A stretch of DNA of 33,073 nt, from NCBI GenBank assembly GCA_050735975.1, contig JBOHVS010000183.1, forward strand, positions 1 through 33,073, read 5' to 3'. The stretch comes from DATMBL01 sp050735975 (GTDB taxonomy: Bacteria > Desulfobacterota > Binatia > UBA9968). Of this stretch, positions 19,667-28,988 are shown piece after piece. A program made the position numbers and the translations under genes. Under the pieces are notes generated by a model, which saw nothing but the letters and a program-made list of their open reading frames with translations, had not been told where the DNA came from and did no database searches. Every line of letters begins with the position of its first letter. The stretch's first letter is position 1.

Positions 19667-22447
19667 ATGAATCCTTTGAAAGAATTGCATGCACAGGGTC
19701 AGTCCATCTGGCTCGACACTATCAGTCGCCGGCTGATTCGCAGCGGTGAGCTGAAACGGATGGTAGAGGAGGATGGGTTGCAGGGTGTTACCAGCAACCC
19801 GACCATTTTTGAAAAGGCGATCGGCGGCAGTGCGGATTATGACGACACGCTGCGGGCCGTGTTGGCGCCAGATCCCAAGGCCAACGTCGGCAAGCTCTAT
19901 GAACGTTTGGCCATTGAAGATATCCAGACGGCAGCGGATGTTCTTCGCCCTGTTTATGATGACACCAGCGGCGCCGACGGCTATGTCAGTCTCGAGGTGT
20001 CACCCCATCTGGCGCGCGACACGCAGGCCACAATCAACGAGGCCAAGCGTCTGAGAGCAGCGGTCGATCGACCCAACGTGATGATCAAAGTCCCGGCCAC
20101 GCCGGAAGGGATACCGGCGATCGAAGAGCTCATCGGAAGCGGTGTCAATGTCAACATTACCCTGATGTTTTCCATGCGTCACTACGAGGCCGTAGCACAG
20201 GCCTATACAAAAGGTTTGGAGCGTTGCGCGGAGCCGGGAAAAGTCGCTTCCGTCGCATCGTTCTTCGTCAGTCGTGTGGACACCATGGTGGACCGCGCGC
20301 TCGAGAGTCTCGGGACGCCCGCGGCAAAGTCTCTTCTCGGCCAAATCGCGATCGCCAATTCCAAGATCGTCTATCAGCGTTTCCGCGAGATCTTCCATGG
20401 CGAGGGCTTCGTGGCCCTACGCCAGCGGGGCGCTCGGGTTCAGCGGCCGCTTTGGGCCAGCACCGGCACGAAGAATCCTGCCTATTCCGATATTCTCTAC
20501 GTCGAGAATCTCATCGGTTCTGAGACGGTCAATACGCTGCCCGTCGAGACCTTGAACGCCTTTAAAGATCATGGCCGGGTGCCCGGCGAGACCGTGCGGG
20601 ATAGCCTCGATGAAGCAGCGGCTGCGCTGGCGCGCCTTAAAACCGTGGGCATCGACCTCAATGCCATAGCGGAAAAACTCCAGGAAGACGGCGTTGCCGC
20701 GTTCGCGAGTTCGTTCGATCAGCTGATGACCACCCTGGAGAAAAAGCGCACCTCGATGGTTGGGGTTGAGTTGAATCGTCAGGATCTGCACCTGGGCAAG
20801 CTCGAGAGCCGCCTCAATCGTCGTCTGAGAGATTGGCAAGCGCAACAATTCGGCAGCAGGCTGTGGAAAAAGGATCATACACTCTGGTCTGCCGATCCCG
20901 TTCCCGAGCTTACGGACCGGTTAGGCTGGCTCGAACTTCCGGAGACTATGGAAAAGGAAGTCCATGGCTTGCGCGCGTTCGCGGATCAAGTGAAAACCGA
21001 CGGCATGCGACATGTGGTGCTCTTGGGGATGGGTGGTTCGAGTCTCGCCCCCGAAGTTTTCCAGCAGACGTTCGGCAATCAGCCAGGGTATCCGGCGTTG
21101 ATCGTCTTGGACAGCACCCACCCGGCGGCGCTTCGGGCTGTCGAAGGGAAGATCGAGCTGGAGCGCACGCTCTTTCTGGTCTCGAGCAAGTCCGGCACAA
21201 CAACGGAAACCAATTCTTTCTTCTATTATTTCTGGGACAGATTGAAGCAATTGAAATCAGATCCGGGCGAGCACTTCGCGGCGATTACAGACCCAGGGAC
21301 GCCCCTCGAGAATTTGGCGAGAGAACGAAAATTTCGCGTTACCTTCAGCGCGCCGCAAGACGTGGGCGGCCGCTACTCGGCTCTTACAATGTTCGGCTTG
21401 GCGCCGGCGGCGGTGATCGGCGTCGATGTGGGTAACGTTCTAAAGCGCGCGCGCCGTATGAGCGATGCCTGCGCTCCGGGTGTTCCGGAACCCAACAATC
21501 CCGGGCTTGTTCTCGGCGCTGCGCTGGGAGAGCTGGCATTAGCCAAACGCGACAAAGTCACTTTCATGTGTTCTCCAGCGCTTGCCGCGTTTCCGTCGTG
21601 GGCGGAGCAACTGATCGCGGAGAGCACCGGCAAAGATCGCAAAGGGATCGTACCGGTGGCCACCGAAAAACCGGGCTCGCCGGAAAAGTACAGCGTGGAC
21701 CGTTTATTCGTTTATCTCAGGTTTGAAGGTGACGAGAACCACCAACTTGATCGGCAGATCGCAGCTTTGCAAGCCAATGGTCACCCGACGATTCGGATCG
21801 ATCTGGATGAACGAGCCGACCTGGGCCAGGAATTTTTTCGTTGGGAAGTCGCTGTCGCGGCTGCGGGAGCGGCCATCGGCATTCACCCGTTCGATCAGCC
21901 GGACGTTCAATTGGCGAAGGACTTGGCCAAAAAAGCGATGGGTGAAACTTCCGGTGGAACAAAGAAGGGCGCAAAGCTCAAAGGAGAAGTCCCTGGGGCC
22001 GATTTTGAAGCCTTGCGGCAGGCTGTTTCTTCCTGGATGAGCAAGGCCAAGGCGCGCGACTATGTGGCGGTCCAGGCCTATGTCAATCCCGCCCCCGAAC
22101 ACGGGGCGGCGTTGCAGCGCATTTGCGAGTCGCTTCGAGAGCGTTTGGGTGTGGCGACGACTTTGGGAGTTGGCCCGCGCTTCCTTCACTCAACGGGACA
22201 GCTCCATAAGGGCGGTCCAAATACAGTCCTTGTGCTACAGCTTGTCGATCAACCGGCGGATGATGTAGCGGTGCCGGAAACCGACTATACCTTCGGCGCG
22301 TTGATTCAGGCCCAGGCAGTGGGGGATTTTACAGCGCTCAAGCAGCGACGCCGCAGGGCGCTGAGGGTCAACCTAGGCACCGACGCGCTTGGCGGATTGG
22401 CGCGGTTAGCTGAAGCAGTGCGGTCTGAGTCGGTAGGGGAGTCCTGA
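19667..22447 (+). CDS. tal-pgi: Bifunctional transaldolase / glucose-6-phosphate isomerase
   Basis: The 926-residue fusion has a transaldolase domain at about 1-370: SIWLDTISRRLIRSGELKRM, GLQGVTSNPTIFEKAIGGS, the Schiff-base Lys K141 in NVMIKVPATPEGIPAIEELI, and VNVNITLMFS. A glucose-6-phosphate isomerase domain at about 380-926 has VVLLGMGGSSLAPEVFQ, LFLVSSKSGTTTETNSFFYY, GGRYSALTMFGLAPAAVIGV and a C-terminal half rich in family motifs. The fusion links the two ends of the pentose-phosphate cycle: regenerated fructose-6-phosphate is turned back into glucose-6-phosphate for zwf. Such Tal-Pgi fusions are known in several phyla. It starts 10 nt after rpiB. Confidence 0.95.
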   Translation: MNPLKELHAQGQSIWLDTISRRLIRSGELKRMVEEDGLQGVTSNPTIFEKAIGGSADYDDTLRAVLAPDPKANVGKLYERLAIEDIQTAADVLRPVYDDTSGADGYVSLEVSPHLARDTQATINEAKRLRAAVDRPNVMIKVPATPEGIPAIEELIGSGVNVNITLMFSMRHYEAVAQAYTKGLERCAEPGKVASVASFFVSRVDTMVDRALESLGTPAAKSLLGQIAIANSKIVYQRFREIFHGEGFVALRQRGARVQRPLWASTGTKNPAYSDILYVENLIGSETVNTLPVETLNAFKDHGRVPGETVRDSLDEAAAALARLKTVGIDLNAIAEKLQEDGVAAFASSFDQLMTTLEKKRTSMVGVELNRQDLHLGKLESRLNRRLRDWQAQQFGSRLWKKDHTLWSADPVPELTDRLGWLELPETMEKEVHGLRAFADQVKTDGMRHVVLLGMGGSSLAPEVFQQTFGNQPGYPALIVLDSTHPAALRAVEGKIELERTLFLVSSKSGTTTETNSFFYYFWDRLKQLKSDPGEHFAAITDPGTPLENLARERKFRVTFSAPQDVGGRYSALTMFGLAPAAVIGVDVGNVLKRARRMSDACAPGVPEPNNPGLVLGAALGELALAKRDKVTFMCSPALAAFPSWAEQLIAESTGKDRKGIVPVATEKPGSPEKYSVDRLFVYLRFEGDENHQLDRQIAALQANGHPTIRIDLDERADLGQEFFRWEVAVAAAGAAIGIHPFDQPDVQLAKDLAKKAMGETSGGTKKGAKLKGEVPGADFEALRQAVSSWMSKAKARDYVAVQAYVNPAPEHGAALQRICESLRERLGVATTLGVGPRFLHSTGQLHKGGPNTVLVLQLVDQPADDVAVPETDYTFGALIQAQAVGDFTALKQRRRRALRVNLGTDALGGLARLAEAVRSESVGES

Positions 22448-22496
22448 GTAAAAAGTCCCGAGTCCTGGGTCGAAATACTCAGCACTCAGGACTCAG
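22439..22496. repeat. Inverted-repeat element between tal-pgi and gnd
   Basis: GAGTCCTGAGT at 22439-22449 is complementary to ACTCAGGACTC at 22484-22494. Extra imperfect copies of the GAGTCCTG word lie between them. The element overlaps the tal-pgi stop codon region and fills most of the gap before gnd. It looks like a small intergenic repeat able to form a hairpin and could affect readthrough or mRNA stability inside the operon. Confidence 0.55.
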
Positions 22497-22522
22497 CTCT
22501 GAACAGAGAAGGAGACACGGGG

Positions 22523-23419
22523 ATGGAATTGGGCATGATCGGCCTTGGCCGGATGGGCGCTAACATGACCGAGCGAATCGTGCTCGGCGGGCACAGGATT
22601 GTCAGCTATGACCGCAGCGCAGAAGCCATCCAACGCGTCGTTGATAAAGGCGCAACGGGGGCGCATTCGTTGGCGGATTTCGTTAGGCAGCTTGGAGTAC
22701 CGCGCGCTATCTGGCTGATGGTTCCGTCCGGGGATCCCGTTGACGAAACCATCGAACAACTACTTCCCCTTATCTCCAAAGGCGACATCATCATCGACGG
22801 CGGTAACTCTTACTATAAGGATTCCATGCGGCGGGCAGAGAAGCTCAAAACCCAAGGCATCCATTTTGTCGACGCCGGAACGAGCGGCGGTGTCTGGGGT
22901 TTGCAGCTCGGCTATTGCATGATGGTCGGCGGTGAAAGCGAGGTTGTCGTGAGGCTCGAGCCCATCTTTAAGACATTGGCGCCGAAAGGAGGCTACGCTC
23001 ATGTTGGGCCCAATGGCGCCGGCCACTTCGTCAAGATGATTCACAATGGAATCGAATACGGCATGCTCCAAGCCTACGGTGAAGGCTTTGAGCTGTTGAA
23101 AGCGTCTCGGTTCGACCTCGATCTGGGGAAAATCGCCCATCTATGGAATCAAGGGAGCGTGGTGCGTTCCTGGTTGCTGGAGCTGGCCGAACATGCTTTC
23201 GAGAAAGATCCGCAGCTCTCTTCAATTCGCGGCTACGTGGACGATTCTGGCCTAGGACGCTGGGCTGTATTGGAAGCCGTCGAAAGAGATGTTCCGGCTG
23301 CCGTGCTTACGCTTTCCCTCTTTGCTCGATTCGCCTCGCGGCAGGAGGATTCGTTTTCGGCCAAAGTGATTGCCGCGCTCCGCAACGAGTTTGGCGGCCA
23401 CGCGGTAAAAGGGGAGTAG
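22523..23419 (+). CDS. gnd: 6-phosphogluconate dehydrogenase, short (GndA-like) form
   Basis: The 298 residues begin with the Rossmann motif MELGMIGLGRMGANMTERIV and continue with DIIIDGGNSYYKDSMRRAEK, FVDAGTSGGVWGLQLGYCMM and the catalytic Lys in GHFVKMIHNGIEYGMLQAYG. The decarboxylating C-terminal domain is short, so this is the roughly 300-residue form seen in many bacteria and often NAD-linked, unlike the 470-residue E. coli Gnd. It oxidises 6-phosphogluconate to ribulose-5-phosphate and CO2. The start has GGAG upstream. zwf follows after 6 nt. Confidence 0.94.
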   Translation: MELGMIGLGRMGANMTERIVLGGHRIVSYDRSAEAIQRVVDKGATGAHSLADFVRQLGVPRAIWLMVPSGDPVDETIEQLLPLISKGDIIIDGGNSYYKDSMRRAEKLKTQGIHFVDAGTSGGVWGLQLGYCMMVGGESEVVVRLEPIFKTLAPKGGYAHVGPNGAGHFVKMIHNGIEYGMLQAYGEGFELLKASRFDLDLGKIAHLWNQGSVVRSWLLELAEHAFEKDPQLSSIRGYVDDSGLGRWAVLEAVERDVPAAVLTLSLFARFASRQEDSFSAKVIAALRNEFGGHAVKGE

Positions 23420-23425
23420 CCGCTT

Positions 23426-24970
23426 ATGTATGGCGATCCCCACGCCTATGCGACTACGGGCCTAAGCCAAGGCAAGCGGCCACACGCGGCTGTTCTTGTC
23501 ATCTTCGGCGCTTCCGGAGATCTCACCAAACGAAAACTGATCCCCGCTCTCTATAACCTCGCTCTCCAAAAACGGTTGCCCGAGCGATTCGCCGTTGTCG
23601 GCTATGCGCGGAGCGAAATGAACCATGAGGTCTTTCGCGAGAAGATGCGCGCCGCGGTCCGCGAATTTTCTCGGACCGGCCTAAAAGATGAAACCGTCTG
23701 GGAACAGTTCGCTTCCACGCTCTATTTCGTATCCGGCGGCTACGAAGAGCCCAATGGATATCAGCATCTGAAGGAATTCGTCGACCAATTCGACCGCGGT
23801 AGCCGTGTTCTGCCGGTTCGAGTTTTATACCTGGCGATCCCGCCGGATCTCTATGCCACTGTCATTCAGCACGCATCGGCGGTAGGCCTGGCGGCTCATG
23901 AAGCGGACGGAGAACCGCGAACTCGAGTGGTCTTCGAAAAGCCATTCGGCACGGATCTCGAGACAGCTCGCGAGCTAAATCGCCGGGTGCACGAGGTGCT
24001 GGATGAAAAGCAGGTTTATCGTATCGACCACTACCTCGGCAAAGAAACGGTCCAAAACATCATGGTCTTTCGTTTCGCGAATTCCGTTTTCGAGCCGATC
24101 TGGAACCGGCGCTACGTCGACCACGTTCAGATAACCGCGGCGGAAACCGTTGGCGTGGAGAACCGCGGCGGGTACTACGACCGGGCGGGCGTGGCGCGGG
24201 ATATGGTTCAAAACCACCTTCTGCAGTTGCTTTGCCTGACGGCGATGGAGCCGCCGGTGGGCTTTTCGGCGGATGCGGTGCGCGATGAAAAAATGAAACT
24301 GCTGCGCGCGGTCCGGCCGCTGGCCCTGGAGGAAGTGGCCAAAAACGCCGTCCGCGGCCAGTACGGAGCCGGAAAGAGGGACGGGAAGGAAGTTCCGGCC
24401 TATCGCGAGGAGCCGGGCGTCGCCACAGATTCCGGAACTGAAACGTATGCTGCGATAAAGCTTCTGGTCGACAACTGGCGCTGGGAAAGCGTGCCTTTCT
24501 ATTTACGATCGGGCAAGCGGTTGGCAAAGCGCGTGACTGAAATCGCTATTCATTTCAAGCGACCTCCAATGCTCATGTTTCGAGCATGCGCTGTCGACGA
24601 AGTCAGTCCCAACGTGCTGGTCATGCGCATTCAGCCGGACGAAGGGATTTCGTTGACATTCGAAGTAAAACCGCCCGGCCCGGACATCTGTGTGAGTCCT
24701 CTAAGCCTGGATTTCAAGTACGAACAGGCATTCGGCAGCAGTCCCCCGGAGGCTTACGAAACTCTGCTGGAGGATTGCATCGAAGGAGATTCGACGCTTT
24801 TCACGCGCCACGACTGGGTCGAGCTGGCTTGGTACCTCGTGGATCCCATAATCAAAGCCTGGAGCCATACGAAGCCCAAAGATTTCCCGAATTACTCAGC
24901 GGGAACTTGGGGACCCAGGGAAGCGGATGAATTTATCGAACGTGACGGCCGGCGGTGTCGTCGACCTTGA
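23426..24970 (+). CDS. zwf: Glucose-6-phosphate 1-dehydrogenase
   Basis: The 514-residue protein has the NADP-binding start VIFGASGDLTKRKLIPALYN, the substrate motif RIDHYLGKETVQNI at about 199-212 with the catalytic His in the usual place, and downstream blocks GGYYDRAGVARDMVQNHLLQ, FYLRSGKRLAKRVTEIAIHF and LLEDCIEGDSTLFTRHDWVE. It makes 6-phosphoglucono-lactone and reduced nicotinamide. Length is normal (about 490-515). ATG 23426 has GGGGAG upstream. Substrate and product enzymes (glk, tal-pgi, pgl, gnd) are all in this operon. Confidence 0.96.
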   Translation: MYGDPHAYATTGLSQGKRPHAAVLVIFGASGDLTKRKLIPALYNLALQKRLPERFAVVGYARSEMNHEVFREKMRAAVREFSRTGLKDETVWEQFASTLYFVSGGYEEPNGYQHLKEFVDQFDRGSRVLPVRVLYLAIPPDLYATVIQHASAVGLAAHEADGEPRTRVVFEKPFGTDLETARELNRRVHEVLDEKQVYRIDHYLGKETVQNIMVFRFANSVFEPIWNRRYVDHVQITAAETVGVENRGGYYDRAGVARDMVQNHLLQLLCLTAMEPPVGFSADAVRDEKMKLLRAVRPLALEEVAKNAVRGQYGAGKRDGKEVPAYREEPGVATDSGTETYAAIKLLVDNWRWESVPFYLRSGKRLAKRVTEIAIHFKRPPMLMFRACAVDEVSPNVLVMRIQPDEGISLTFEVKPPGPDICVSPLSLDFKYEQAFGSSPPEAYETLLEDCIEGDSTLFTRHDWVELAWYLVDPIIKAWSHTKPKDFPNYSAGTWGPREADEFIERDGRRCRRP

Positions 24971-25068
24971 TATTCGGTCTCAGAGGGCACGGGAGAAGCA
25001 GGGAGCAAGGGGCAGGGCTTCGCTCCAACATCCTGACTCGCAAATCGCAAGAAGCAACGAGCAGATAT

Positions 25069-25090
25069 CAGAGGTCAGAAGTCAGAGGTC
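25069..25090 (+). repeat. Short direct repeats in the zwf-glk gap
   Basis: The 191-nt gap between zwf and glk is purine-rich and contains CAGAGGTC twice (25069-25076 and 25083-25090) with AGAAGT between. No gene or clear promoter is visible in the gap. It resembles the low-complexity repeat filler also seen after tal-pgi. Confidence 0.45.
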
Positions 25091-25161
25091 GGCGAAGCGG
25101 TTGAACAGCTAGATGAGCCTTTTTGAGCGACCTGTGAATTGAATTCAAGAATAGGAGAGTC

Positions 25162-26163
25162 ATGGCTGGCAACGATCTTATCCTCGGCGGAGATATTGGA
25201 GCGACTAAAACTCACCTTGCGCTCTTCTCGCTGCAAGGAAACAAGCTCAAATCTGAATTCGAAAAAACGTTTCCTAGCCAGGAGTATTCCGGTCTCGAAC
25301 CGGTTTTGCGGGAGTTTCTCGCGGTCGCTGGCAATTCAGCCGACCGTGCGTGTTTCGGTATTGCGGGTCCCGTGGTCGAGGGCAAAGTCAAAACACCGAA
25401 CCTGTCCTGGGTCGTGGATGCCGGGAAGATCGCCGAGACCTTGAAGCTAGCTTCCGTTTCTTTGCTCAACGATCTCCAAGCCGCCGCCTACGGCATCTTC
25501 ACGCTGGAGCCTCACGAATTCCTCTGTCTCAACCAAGGTGTCGCCCGGCGGCCCGGCAATAAGGTTCTCATCGCCGCCGGCACTGGTTTAGGAGAAGCGA
25601 TCATTTACGACGATGGCCGCAAGTATCACCCTTTGGCTTCCGAAGGCGGGCATGCCGACTTTGCGCCGAGAGATGATCTTGAGATTGAACTGCTGCGTTA
25701 CTTGATTCCTGAATTCGGCCACGTGAGCGTCGAGAGGGTCGTTTCCGGCCCCGGCCTCTTGAGCGTCTACAATTTTCTTAAACACCGGGTTGGGCTCGAG
25801 GAGCCGAGTTGGTTCGAGAAAGAGATCTCCGGCGCAGAAGATCCCAGCGCTTTTATCTCGAAGGCTGCCCTGGAGGGAGAGCCCGAAATCCCGGTCAAAG
25901 CCCTCGATATGTTCGTTTCGGTCTATGGCGCGGAAGCCGGCAATCTGGCGCTCAAGGGAAACGCCATGGGCGGCGTATACGTCGGCGGCGGCATCGCTCC
26001 GAAAATTAAAAACAAGCTGCTCGACGGAATCTTTATGCGAGCTTTTATCGATAAAGGTCGATACGAGGAGTTCCTTTCCTCCATTCCGGTTTACGTCATC
26101 CTGAACGATAGAGCCGCGCTGCGGGGCGCGGCGCATTACGCTTCTTTGGGTGCCGATGGCTGA
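25162..26163 (+). CDS. glk: Glucokinase (E. coli Glk type)
   Basis: The 333 residues fit the Glk family, not ROK. They show LILGGDIGATKTHLALFSLQ (phosphate 1), FGIAGPVVEGKV, SVSLLNDLQAAAYGI, the adenosine/phosphate block VLIAAGTGLGEAIIY, PLASEGGHADFAPRDDLEIE and GGVYVGGGIAPKI. The catalytic Asp is in LLNDLQAA. It phosphorylates glucose to glucose-6-phosphate, the substrate of zwf. It follows the repeat-containing gap after zwf. AGGAGAG precedes ATG 25162, and the end overlaps the pgl start by 8 nt. Confidence 0.94.
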   Translation: MAGNDLILGGDIGATKTHLALFSLQGNKLKSEFEKTFPSQEYSGLEPVLREFLAVAGNSADRACFGIAGPVVEGKVKTPNLSWVVDAGKIAETLKLASVSLLNDLQAAAYGIFTLEPHEFLCLNQGVARRPGNKVLIAAGTGLGEAIIYDDGRKYHPLASEGGHADFAPRDDLEIELLRYLIPEFGHVSVERVVSGPGLLSVYNFLKHRVGLEEPSWFEKEISGAEDPSAFISKAALEGEPEIPVKALDMFVSVYGAEAGNLALKGNAMGGVYVGGGIAPKIKNKLLDGIFMRAFIDKGRYEEFLSSIPVYVILNDRAALRGAAHYASLGADG

Positions 26164-26902
26164 GCGCGAGGTCATCGTTTGCCGCGATGTCGCCGAACTC
26201 AGCCAGAGAGCTGCGGAGCAGTTCATCCGGCTCGCCCAGCAGTCCGTGGAGATCTCCGGGCGATTTACCGCGGCGCTTTCGGGCGGCTCGACACCGCAGG
26301 GCCTTTACTCTCTTCTCGCTTCTCCGGGCTATGGGGAGCGAGTGCCGTGGAAAAAAGTCCACCTGTTTTGGGGTGACGAGCGGTGCGTGCCGCCGGATCA
26401 CCCTGAGAGCAACTTTCGCGCGGCTCGAGCGGCGCTTCTCTCTCAAATTGATATCCCGCCGGATAACATTCACCGTATGGCCGGTGAAAAGGACCCGGCA
26501 TTGGCGGCCGCTGAATATGAGGAGACGCTACGCAGATTTTTTCAGCTTGCCGCCGGCGAGATCCCGCGCTTTGATTTGATCTTGCTCGGTATCGGCGAGG
26601 ACGGTCACACAGCATCCTTGTTCCCCGAAAGCGACGCTCTCAGGGAAACGAAGCGCTTGGTCGTCGCTCATTACGTCGAAAAACTCAGAGCCCATCGTCT
26701 GACATTAACTCTGCCGGTGATCAATCATCCCGCGTTCATCCTCTTCCTCGTCGCCGGGCAAAATAAGGCCAGGGCGGTGACAGAGGCGCTTCGACCAAAA
26801 CCCGGCACGCCGGCAGTTCCAGCAGCCAAAATCCGACCCGTCAATGGACGAACTGTATGGTTGATCACTCAAGATGCGGCTGCAAGTATAGAAGTTCAGT
26901 GA
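26156..26902 (+). CDS. pgl: 6-phosphogluconolactonase
   Basis: The 248-residue protein shows the Pgl/NagB-like fold: FTAALSGGSTPQGLYSLL, VHLFWGDERCVPPDHPESNF, LILLGIGEDGHTASLFP with the catalytic His, and LTLTLPVINHPAFILFLVAG. It hydrolyses 6-phosphogluconolactone made by zwf. ATG 26156 overlaps the glk stop (translational coupling); GTG 26150 would add two residues. Its position separate from zwf but within the operon is common. Confidence 0.94.
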   Translation: MAEREVIVCRDVAELSQRAAEQFIRLAQQSVEISGRFTAALSGGSTPQGLYSLLASPGYGERVPWKKVHLFWGDERCVPPDHPESNFRAARAALLSQIDIPPDNIHRMAGEKDPALAAAEYEETLRRFFQLAAGEIPRFDLILLGIGEDGHTASLFPESDALRETKRLVVAHYVEKLRAHRLTLTLPVINHPAFILFLVAGQNKARAVTEALRPKPGTPAVPAAKIRPVNGRTVWLITQDAAASIEVQ

Positions 26903-26953
26903 CTTGTAAGCGTGGCTGCGGTGAGTGTAATCCAACGTCGGTAAAATTGCCTC

Positions 26954-28789
26954 ATGTCCTATAAGCCTATCGAGAACTACGGCATCATCGGCAACATGCA
27001 TACGGCAGCGCTGGTGGGTGTGGACGGCTCTATCGATTGGTTCTGTTTTCCGCATTTTGATTCGCCGAGCGTGTTTGCCGCCATTCTCGATTATCAGAAG
27101 GGCGGCCATTTTAAAATTAGTCCCACCGGCTCGGGAGTTCGATCCAAACAGTTTTACTGGCCCGAAACCAACGTCCTCATCACACGTTTCTTCGCGCCGG
27201 AGGGAGTTGCGCACGTCACGGACTATATGCCCGTGGGACTTTCAGAAGGAGAGCCCGGCTACCGCTCTCTCGTGCGGGATATTCGGATGGTCCGCGGCGA
27301 CATGTCTTTTCGACTGGAATGCCATCCGGCATTCAACTATGCCCGGGACAGGCACCAAACAAGGATCACCAACGATGGCGCATGTTTCGACTCGCCCGGC
27401 CTCAGTTTAGGACTGGCTGCGCGGGTGCCGTTGAAGAAAGACGATGGCGGCGCGGTTGCTGATTTCTCGCTTCGGGAAGGAGAGTCCGCCACCTTTGTGC
27501 TTCAGGAAATCAAGTCCTGGCCGGAATGCGGGCCTTTGCTCTCGGATAGAGAGGCGGTCGCATTGTTCAAGAGAACGGTAGATTACTGGCTCCGGTGGCT
27601 CTCGAAATGCACCTATACCGGGCGTTGGCGCGAGAGCGTCCACCGATCGGCGCTGGTGCTCAAGCTCTTGACCTACGAGCCGACGGGAGCCATCGTCGCA
27701 GCTCCGACGTGCAGCCTGCCCGAGATTCCGGGAGGGGACCGAAATTGGGACTACCGGTACACGTGGATTCGGGACGCCGCATTTACCATTTATGGGCTCA
27801 TGCGCATCGGGTTTACCGAAGAGGCGGCCCGATTCATGAATTGGCTGGAGGCGCGCTGCCACGAGCTTGAGCCAGACGGCTCCTTGCACGTTATGTATGG
27901 AATCGACGGACGTCATACATTAACCGAGGAGATACTCGAACACCTGGAAGGCTATAAGGGTTCTCGGCCGGTTCGAATCGGAAACGGCGCATACAACCAG
28001 CTCCAGCTGGATATATACGGCGAGCTGATGGATTCCGCATACCTATTTAACAAATATGGGACGCGCATTTCATACGACCTGTGGAGGGAGCTTCGCAGAT
28101 TGGTCAACTGGGTATGCGGTAATTGGCATCAGAAGGACGAGGGCATTTGGGAAACGCGGCTCGGCCGGCAACACTTTGTTTACTCCAAGCTCATGTGCTG
28201 GGCCGCGGTCGACCGCGGCCTGCGTCTGGCCGATAAACGCTCCTTTCCCGCGGATCGTGACCGATGGTTGAAGGTTCGGGATGAGATTTACGAGGACATT
28301 ATGGCCCAAGGTTGGAATCCCAAACGCCAGGCCTTCGTGCAGCATTACGGCAGCGAACATCTCGACGCGGCCATTCTCATCATGCCCCTGGTGTTCTTCT
28401 TATCGCCGAGCGATCCCCGGATGCTCAAGACCCTGGATAATATCCTGCGATCGCCGAAGGAAGGCGGCCTCGTCTCCAATAGCCTGGTCTATCGATACAA
28501 CCTGGAACTCAGCCCGGATGGCCTCAAGGGAGAAGAGGGCACCTTTAATATGTGTACTTTCTGGCTTGTGGAAGCGCTCACCCGCGCCGGCCAGACCGAT
28601 CCGGCTCGTCTCCGGCAAGCCAGGCTCATATTCGAAGAGATGCTGGGATACGCCAACCACCTGGGACTTTACGCGGAGGAAACCGGTCCGAGCGGCGAGG
28701 CGCTGGGGAATTTTCCCCAAGCCTTTACCCACCTTTCCCTGATCAGCGCCGCGTTCAATCTAAGCCGGGCGCTGGAGAAGAGGAGTTAG
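26954..28789 (+). CDS. Glycoside hydrolase family 15 (glucoamylase/trehalase-like)
   Basis: The 611 residues match the bacterial GH15 form with an N-terminal beta-sandwich (YKPIENYGIIGNMHTAALVG, DGSIDWFCFPHFDSPSVFAA) and an (alpha/alpha)6 barrel. The barrel holds PTCSLPEIPGGDRNWDYRYT, WIRDAAFTIYGLMRIGFTEE, VRIGNGAYNQLQLDIYGELM, SLVYRYNLELSPDGLKGEEG and GEALGNFPQAFTHLSLISAA, which carry the family's acid and base glutamates. There is no signal peptide, so it should act inside the cell. GH15 members cleave glucose from alpha-glucans or trehalose. Here the product would be fed to glk. It lies 51 nt after pgl with no clear Shine-Dalgarno. Confidence 0.92.
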   Translation: MSYKPIENYGIIGNMHTAALVGVDGSIDWFCFPHFDSPSVFAAILDYQKGGHFKISPTGSGVRSKQFYWPETNVLITRFFAPEGVAHVTDYMPVGLSEGEPGYRSLVRDIRMVRGDMSFRLECHPAFNYARDRHQTRITNDGACFDSPGLSLGLAARVPLKKDDGGAVADFSLREGESATFVLQEIKSWPECGPLLSDREAVALFKRTVDYWLRWLSKCTYTGRWRESVHRSALVLKLLTYEPTGAIVAAPTCSLPEIPGGDRNWDYRYTWIRDAAFTIYGLMRIGFTEEAARFMNWLEARCHELEPDGSLHVMYGIDGRHTLTEEILEHLEGYKGSRPVRIGNGAYNQLQLDIYGELMDSAYLFNKYGTRISYDLWRELRRLVNWVCGNWHQKDEGIWETRLGRQHFVYSKLMCWAAVDRGLRLADKRSFPADRDRWLKVRDEIYEDIMAQGWNPKRQAFVQHYGSEHLDAAILIMPLVFFLSPSDPRMLKTLDNILRSPKEGGLVSNSLVYRYNLELSPDGLKGEEGTFNMCTFWLVEALTRAGQTDPARLRQARLIFEEMLGYANHLGLYAEETGPSGEALGNFPQAFTHLSLISAAFNLSRALEKRS

Positions 28790-28988
28790 CAAATAGACGC
28801 CGGCCGACATAGGTCGTTCAGATTTGAGGTCCTACCGAATTCCTCTTAGCGCAGCCAGAATCTGTTCATTAGCGGGCCGCTTTCCATCTTACCCAACTTA
28901 AGTGTGAATGCTATGCTCTAAAAATGACTAGATCAGCTTTTTCGCGGCCTGTGGAAAAATGAAACTATTTCCGGCCTGATGAGTCAAG

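Noticed and set aside
24060..24527. 155-codon open frame on the minus strand
   Set aside because: It is antisense to zwf, proline/arginine-rich, with no domain.
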